Below, one piece after another: positions 59,267-64,000 of a DNA stretch of 64,000 nucleotides. The translations under genes and the position numbers were made by a program. Each line of letters opens with the position of its first letter. The stretch's first letter is position 1. Under the pieces are notes generated by a model. The model searched no databases and was not told where the DNA came from. It saw nothing but the letters and a program-made list of their open reading frames with translations. The DNA is from G965233625 sp965233625 (GTDB lineage: Bacteria > Planctomycetota > Planctomycetia > Pirellulales > Pirellulaceae): positions 1,860,001-1,924,000 of the forward strand of contig OZ247499.1 of assembly GCA_965233625.1 (NCBI GenBank), read 5' to 3'.

Positions 59267-61981
59267 TTGTCAACCACAACCCGCTTTTTCTGTTTGGCCG
59301 CTCTGTGCATCGTATCGTCTGCGATTTACGCTCCACTGACGGCGGAAGCAAAACACCCGGTGGTTGTAGGGTTTGACCGTTTCTACTCGGGCGAAGAGCC
59401 AATCGACAACCGCGGCGGCGATTTGCTGCTCTCGGAATTCAACTGCCGTGCCTGTCATGCAGACGATGCGGCCAAAGCACTCAGCGATAAACAAGGCCCT
59501 GTGCTCAGCGCCGTCGGGCAACGTGCCAAGCCGGATTGGATCCAGCAGTTTCTGGCCGACCCGCAGAAAACTAAACCGGGCACCACGATGCCCCACATGT
59601 TCGCTGGCGCCACGGACGAACAGAAACAGCTGCAGGTCGCCGCTCTGACGCACTACCTGATTTCGTTAAGCAACGGCGCCACGCCGCCGCAGATGCTGGC
59701 CGCAATCGGCGCCCGCAAACGGGGCGAAGACGCCTATCACAAAGTTGGCTGTGTCGCCTGCCACGGGGCAAAGAAACCTGGCGCCAGCGCCGCGGAGTTC
59801 GCCGTACCGCTGCCTGAGCTTGGTAAAAAGTACACGCTTACTTCCCTCTCAGAATTCATCCGCAACCCGCTGCATGTCCGGCCGGCTGGCCGTATGCCGT
59901 CGTTGAATCTCTCAAGAAGCGAAGCCAATGACATCGCTGCATTCCTGTTGCCAGAAGTGCCAGAGAAGGCTGGCATCTCGTACCGTTATTACGAAGGAAG
60001 CTGGGCGAACCTGCCCGACTTCAGCAAGCTGACACCGAAGAAAACAGGCGGCGCCGAGAAGATTGATGTCAGCCTGAAACAACGCGACGATAACTACGGG
60101 CTGCAATTCGAAGGCGCCGTTATGATCGACGTCGAGGGCGATTACAAATTCTTCGTTGGCTCTGACGATGGCTGCTTCCTGTTTGTCGATGGCAAGAAGA
60201 TTATTGACAACGATGGCACGCATCCCGTGGTTCGCAAAGATGCTACCATCCGCCTGACGAAAGGCCGCCACATCGTGCGGGTTGATTATTTTGAAGCAGG
60301 CGGCGGCGACGAACTTTATGTCGACTGGCAGGGACCAGGTTTCAAGAAACAACCGCTGGCGCCATCCATCGTGGCCAGTGGTGACGCGGCGGAACTCACA
60401 AAGATTGAATTTACCTTAGACAAAGAACTAGCCGCCCAAGGCGCCAAGCTGTTCACCTCCAAGGGCTGCGCCGCATGCCACACCGCTGAACAGGCGGGCC
60501 AGCGCATCGCCAGTTCGTTGCAGGCGCCAGCACTCAAGAAGCTGGACACCATGAAGGGCTGTTTAAGCGAATCGCCCTCATCCCCTTCACCCCACTACAA
60601 CCTTTCCGCCGTACAACGCAAGCAACTGCAATCGGCAGTCGCAGCCACGAAGCCGCTGGACGAACAACAGCAGATCCGCACAACTTTCGCAGCCATGAAC
60701 TGTTACGCCTGTCATCAGCGCGACGAAGTTGGCGGCGTGCTGGACGACCGCAAAGCGTTCTTCCAGACAACCGAACCTGAAATGGGTGACGAAGCCCGCA
60801 TCCCGCCACTGCTCACGGGCGTTGGCGATAAAATTACGCCTCAGTGGCTGGATCACATTTTTGCTGACGGGGCTAAAGACAGACCCTACATGCACACGCG
60901 GATGCCTGCGTTCGGCAAAGCCAACGCCGGTCATCTGACGCCGCTGCTGGCGAAGGCCGACTATGTCGAACCCATGAAGCCGTTTGACCTGGAAGAAAAA
61001 CAGGCCAAAAAGCACGGCTGGAAGATCGTAGGCGATAAAGGTTTCGGCTGTATCAAATGCCACACCTTCGGCCGTTACAAAGCAACGGGCGTGCAGGCGA
61101 TTGATCTAACGATCACCACCAAACGGCTGCGCGAAGACTGGTTTAAACGCTACGTCCGCAATCCGATTGTCTACCGCCCCGGCACGCGTATGCCGCAGGC
61201 TTGGCCGCCGGGCGAGTTAAACAAAAGCCCACTACTGGATATCTACGAGGGCCACAGCGATAAGCAGGTGCAAGCCGTCTGGATGTATCTGACCGATGGC
61301 ACCCGCGCCCGCACCCCGGCCGGTTTGTTCACCAATAGCATGGAACTGATTCCCAGCTACGAAGCGATCATCTACCGCAACTTTATCCAAGGCGCCGGGC
61401 CACGCGCGATTGGCGTTGGTTACCCGGAACAGATGAGCATTGCGTTTGATGCGAATGACCTCCGGTTGGCATTGGCCTGGAAAGGCGCCTTTATCGACGC
61501 CAAGAAGCACTGGACAGGTCGCGGTCAGGGCTTCCAGGGACCGGCGGGCGTAGAAGTACTGCAACTTCCGGCCGGGGTGCCTGTCGCCCAGTTAAAAGAT
61601 ATGAACACCGCCTGGCCGCAGGAATCCGGACGCGAAAGCAACTGGAAGTTTTCCGGCTACAAACTGACCGAAGATCAACGTCCAACCTTCCTCTACAAGA
61701 ACGATACGATCTCCGTCGAAGACTTCCCCAACCCGGTGGAAGACGGCGCCCGCACGCACCTGTCGCGAAAGATCGATGTCACCGGCGCCCCCGCTGGCAC
61801 GTACTACCGCGCGGCCGTGGGCAAGGTGACGCAGGATGAAAGCGGATGGTACGATGCCGGCGCCTACAAGCTGAAAGTCACCGGCAGCAAGCCCGTCATC
61901 CGTCAGGCAGGCGGCAAGGACGAACTGCTCATCCCCGTCGGCGGTGGCAAGAAGAGTATAGAGCTGACCTATCAATGGTAA
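59267..61981 (+). CDS. Secreted multi-haem c-type protein with PA14 domain
   Basis: About 904 residues. Five CxxCH motifs are visible: CRACH, CVACH, CAACH, CYACH and CIKCH near residues 60, 162, 401, 479 and 595. A PA14 domain (about 240-360, GISYRYYEGSWANLPDF; FVGSDDGCFLFVDGKKI; GRHIVRVDYFEAGGGDEL) sits between the second and third. The C-terminal part is beta-rich. The TTG start has GGAG 7 bases upstream and begins a signal peptide; GTG 59159 and ATG 59171 extend the frame with unconvincing residues. It is likely a periplasmic redox protein of the planctomycete cytochrome group that binds a glycan through PA14. Confidence 0.85.
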   Translation: MSTTTRFFCLAALCIVSSAIYAPLTAEAKHPVVVGFDRFYSGEEPIDNRGGDLLLSEFNCRACHADDAAKALSDKQGPVLSAVGQRAKPDWIQQFLADPQKTKPGTTMPHMFAGATDEQKQLQVAALTHYLISLSNGATPPQMLAAIGARKRGEDAYHKVGCVACHGAKKPGASAAEFAVPLPELGKKYTLTSLSEFIRNPLHVRPAGRMPSLNLSRSEANDIAAFLLPEVPEKAGISYRYYEGSWANLPDFSKLTPKKTGGAEKIDVSLKQRDDNYGLQFEGAVMIDVEGDYKFFVGSDDGCFLFVDGKKIIDNDGTHPVVRKDATIRLTKGRHIVRVDYFEAGGGDELYVDWQGPGFKKQPLAPSIVASGDAAELTKIEFTLDKELAAQGAKLFTSKGCAACHTAEQAGQRIASSLQAPALKKLDTMKGCLSESPSSPSPHYNLSAVQRKQLQSAVAATKPLDEQQQIRTTFAAMNCYACHQRDEVGGVLDDRKAFFQTTEPEMGDEARIPPLLTGVGDKITPQWLDHIFADGAKDRPYMHTRMPAFGKANAGHLTPLLAKADYVEPMKPFDLEEKQAKKHGWKIVGDKGFGCIKCHTFGRYKATGVQAIDLTITTKRLREDWFKRYVRNPIVYRPGTRMPQAWPPGELNKSPLLDIYEGHSDKQVQAVWMYLTDGTRARTPAGLFTNSMELIPSYEAIIYRNFIQGAGPRAIGVGYPEQMSIAFDANDLRLALAWKGAFIDAKKHWTGRGQGFQGPAGVEVLQLPAGVPVAQLKDMNTAWPQESGRESNWKFSGYKLTEDQRPTFLYKNDTISVEDFPNPVEDGARTHLSRKIDVTGAPAGTYYRAAVGKVTQDESGWYDAGAYKLKVTGSKPVIRQAGGKDELLIPVGGGKKSIELTYQW

Positions 61982-62001
61982 GCATTGCCAACCGAATTAA
62001 C

Positions 62002-62077
62002 CCGTAGGGCAAGGCTCCGCCTGCCGATGTTACGCACTCCACTGCAAACGTCGTCTGAGGCGCGTCTCCCCCACGGC
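62002..62077. repeat. Dispersed repeat copy 2
   Basis: It aligns with the copy at 422-497 through CCGTAGGGCA, GCCTGCCG.TGTTACGCA, TCCACT.CAAACGTCGTC, with scattered substitutions. The right terminal repeat is more decayed than in copy 1. It lies between the cytochrome-PA14 gene and dnaE2. Confidence 0.65.
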
Positions 62078-62087
62078 GCCAAGAAAT

Positions 62088-64000
62088 TCAACGGAAGTCG
62101 CGTGACTTCAGATGCAGTGCTTCCAGCCGCGTCGTCAGATCTTCGATGCGGCTGACAATCACGTGAATCACGGTGTCTTTCGTTTCGACCCGGCCATGCA
62201 CGATCCATGCCTGCGAATGTTCCGTGATGCGGCGGTTGTGCTCCCACACGTCGATGTGAAACAGTAGATTGGCAATACCTGTTTCATCTTCCAGCGTGAC
62301 AAAGGTAATGCCCTTGGCCGTGCTGGGGCGTTGCCGCAGCAGGACGATGCCGGCGACCTTCGCCTGGCTGTTGTTTTCCACCTGCTGAAGCGCGGCGGTG
62401 GTGATGACGCCAATGCGTGTCAGGTCTTCGCGCTGAAACGCCATCGGATGCGACCGCAGCGAGAGCCCGGTCGCCAGATAGTCGGCGTGCACTTCTTCCT
62501 GCGGCGCCATCGCCGGCAATTGCGGGGTGGTTTCTTCCAGTTCCGCCCGGTCAAACAGCACGCCTTGTTGCGGCTTGGCGTCCGCGGCCAGGGCGTTCCA
62601 CAGCGATTCGCGGCGGCTGCCTTGCAACGCCCCAAAAGCGTCGGCTTCAGCCAGAATCAGCAGTTGCGCGCGGGGCAGCCGCGTTCTCTTAAGAAACCCG
62701 CTCAGCGACTTAAACGCACCGTCTTCTCTTGCCTGCTCGATGACTGTCGCCCACTGCTGTTGAAAGCCGCGTACCAGCCGGTAGCCCAGCCGCAACGCAC
62801 TTTGCCCGCTGACTTTTTCAATCGTGCAGTCCCAGTGGCTGGCGTTCACATCTACAGGCAGCACCGTCACGTTGTGTTCGCGGACATCGCGCACCAGTTG
62901 CGCCGGGGCGTAGAAGCCCATGGGCAGACTGTTGATGATGGCGCCGGTGAACTCTGCCGGATAATGACACTTCAGCCACGCCGAGACGTACACCAGCATA
63001 GCGAAACTGGCGGCGTGTGATTCCGGAAAACCGTATTCGCCAAAGCCGCGGATCTGCTGGAACACTCGCTCTGCGAATTCACCTTCCAGGCCGTGGCGTT
63101 TCATCCCTTTCAGCAGTTTCCCGTGAAACTGATCGATCACACCCGGCCGGCGCCAGGCGCCCATCGCCCGCCGCAACTGATCGGCTTCGCCCGGTGTGAA
63201 CCCCGCCGCCACCACCGCCAGTTGCATGCACTGTTCCTGAAACAGCGGCACGCCGAGTGTTTTCTCAAGTACACCGCGGATCGCGTCGTTGGGATATTCG
63301 GGTTCTTCTTCACCGTTGCGGCGTTTCAGGTACGGGTGCACCATCTTCCCCTGAATGGGGCCGGGCCGCACGATGGCGACTTCAATCACCAGATCGTAAA
63401 ACTTCCGCGGCTTCAAACGTGGCAGCATGCTCATCTGCGCGCGGCTTTCAATCTGAAACACGCCAACCGTATCCGCCTTGCAGATCATGTCGTAAGTCGC
63501 TGAATCTTCTGGCGGAACGGTGGCCATTGTCCAGGTTTCACCGTGGCTCTTTTCGATCAAGCCGAAGCACTTGCGGATTGCGGTCAGCATGCCCAGCGAG
63601 AGACAGTCAATCTTCAGGATTCCCAGATCGTCCAGGTCGTCTTTGTTCCACTGCACCACGGTGCGGCCGTCCATCGCGGCGTTTTCAATCGGCACCAGTT
63701 CATGCAACGGCCCGCGTGTAATCACCATGCCGCCCACGTGTTGCGACAGGTGCCGGGGGAAGCCCAGAATCTGATCCACCAGGTAGAAGAAACGCTGACC
63801 GGTTTCCGACTCAGCATCGAAGCCGATCTCCTGACAGCGCTCTTCAAAGTCTGTCTGCTGCCTATACCGCCCGGCGCATTTGGCCAGCCGGTCCACCAGA
63901 TCTAACGATAGCCCTAGCGCTTTGCCCACATCGCGCACAGCCGACCGCGGACGGTAGGTCACGGTAACGGCAGTAATACCAGCCCGCTCGCGGCCGTATT
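62088..64000 (-). CDS. dnaE2: Error-prone DNA polymerase III alpha subunit (5' end outside window)
   Basis: The frame is open to the window edge, so about the last 637 residues of a C-family polymerase are seen. YGRERAGITAVTVTYRPRSA opens the visible part, then RFFYLVDQILGFPRHLSQHVGG, DCLSLGMLTAIRKCFGL, QEQCMQLAVVAAGFTPGEADQLRRAM and the DNA-binding HhH region. The C-terminal OB-fold segment (GIVLLRQRPSTAKGITFVTLEDE; ending HLKSRDFR) is typical of DnaE2/ImuC, the damage-induced mutagenic polymerase. ImuA and ImuB, its usual partners, would lie upstream, beyond the window. Confidence 0.93.
   Translation of the reverse strand, partial: YGRERAGITAVTVTYRPRSAVRDVGKALGLSLDLVDRLAKCAGRYRQQTDFEERCQEIGFDAESETGQRFFYLVDQILGFPRHLSQHVGGMVITRGPLHELVPIENAAMDGRTVVQWNKDDLDDLGILKIDCLSLGMLTAIRKCFGLIEKSHGETWTMATVPPEDSATYDMICKADTVGVFQIESRAQMSMLPRLKPRKFYDLVIEVAIVRPGPIQGKMVHPYLKRRNGEEEPEYPNDAIRGVLEKTLGVPLFQEQCMQLAVVAAGFTPGEADQLRRAMGAWRRPGVIDQFHGKLLKGMKRHGLEGEFAERVFQQIRGFGEYGFPESHAASFAMLVYVSAWLKCHYPAEFTGAIINSLPMGFYAPAQLVRDVREHNVTVLPVDVNASHWDCTIEKVSGQSALRLGYRLVRGFQQQWATVIEQAREDGAFKSLSGFLKRTRLPRAQLLILAEADAFGALQGSRRESLWNALAADAKPQQGVLFDRAELEETTPQLPAMAPQEEVHADYLATGLSLRSHPMAFQREDLTRIGVITTAALQQVENNSQAKVAGIVLLRQRPSTAKGITFVTLEDETGIANLLFHIDVWEHNRRITEHSQAWIVHGRVETKDTVIHVIVSRIEDLTTRLEALHLKSRDFR

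Noticed and set aside
1..64000. CRISPR arrays, tRNA genes, rRNA genes, transposases or phage genes
   Set aside because: No evenly spaced direct repeats, tRNA-like cloverleaf, rRNA core sequence or recombinase motif was seen on either strand.

Overview
The window looks like chromosomal DNA from a planctomycete. This rests on protein families: paired DUF1552 and DUF1592-type secreted proteins, a DUF1501 protein facing a multi-haem PA14/cytochrome c protein, squalene-cyclase-like repeat proteins with signal peptides, PQQ-type propellers, a tandem DUF3467 protein, and lipopolysaccharide genes (lpxC, Skp-like) that mark a Gram-negative-type envelope. Genes are dense on both strands. Many neighbours overlap by 4 bp (ATGA or GTGA), so operons can be read directly. 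I saw no rRNA, tRNA, CRISPR array, insertion sequence or prophage.

Layout. 1-4.9 kb: the end of an RmlD-like reductase, a TIR-bearing repeat, the DUF3467 protein, a squalene-cyclase-like protein and a VIT/vWA protein. 5-12.7 kb: PfkB kinase, ThpR, a glycosyltransferase, secreted proteins and a PQQ propeller. 12.9-17.9 kb: lipA, then skp-like, lpxC and a coupled Gfo/Idh dehydrogenase, then a lipoprotein. 17.9-20.9 kb (minus): a soluble hybrid histidine kinase, a KaiB-like protein and a CsrA-His-REC fusion. 21.2-25.7 kb: a frameshifted GT4, a zincin-like protein and another glycosyltransferase. 25.9-34.2 kb: KAS III, then a Ser/Thr kinase followed by FHA-GGDEF and FHA-EAL proteins, then phoU and a PhoB-type regulator behind a Pho-box-like repeat. 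34.4-40.4 kb: GT2, an FeS photolyase and the DUF1552/DUF1592 pair. 40.4-45.2 kb (minus): cobT-cobS-cobC with an aminotransferase and a methyltransferase. 45.3-47.3 kb: a secreted sphingomyelinase and a secreted companion. 47.7-50.6 kb: YqgE, an Ntn hydrolase and an LRR protein. 50.8-53.3 kb: a Fur-box operon TPR - PQQ propeller - HemP, closed by a hairpin terminator. 53.5-64 kb: squalene-like protein, membrane protein, GH43-like protein, SDR, DUF1501, a five-haem protein and a truncated dnaE2.

The most interesting systems are: (1) the KaiB-like / soluble kinase / CsrA-REC operon, which suggests phosphorylation-controlled RNA binding linked to a clock-type adaptor; (2) the Hanks kinase beside a cyclic-di-GMP synthase and a phosphodiesterase that both carry FHA phosphothreonine-binding domains; (3) a probably iron-regulated operon joining a Cys-rich TPR protein and a PQQ-like propeller to HemP. 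All functions come from sequence reading alone; no database search was run.
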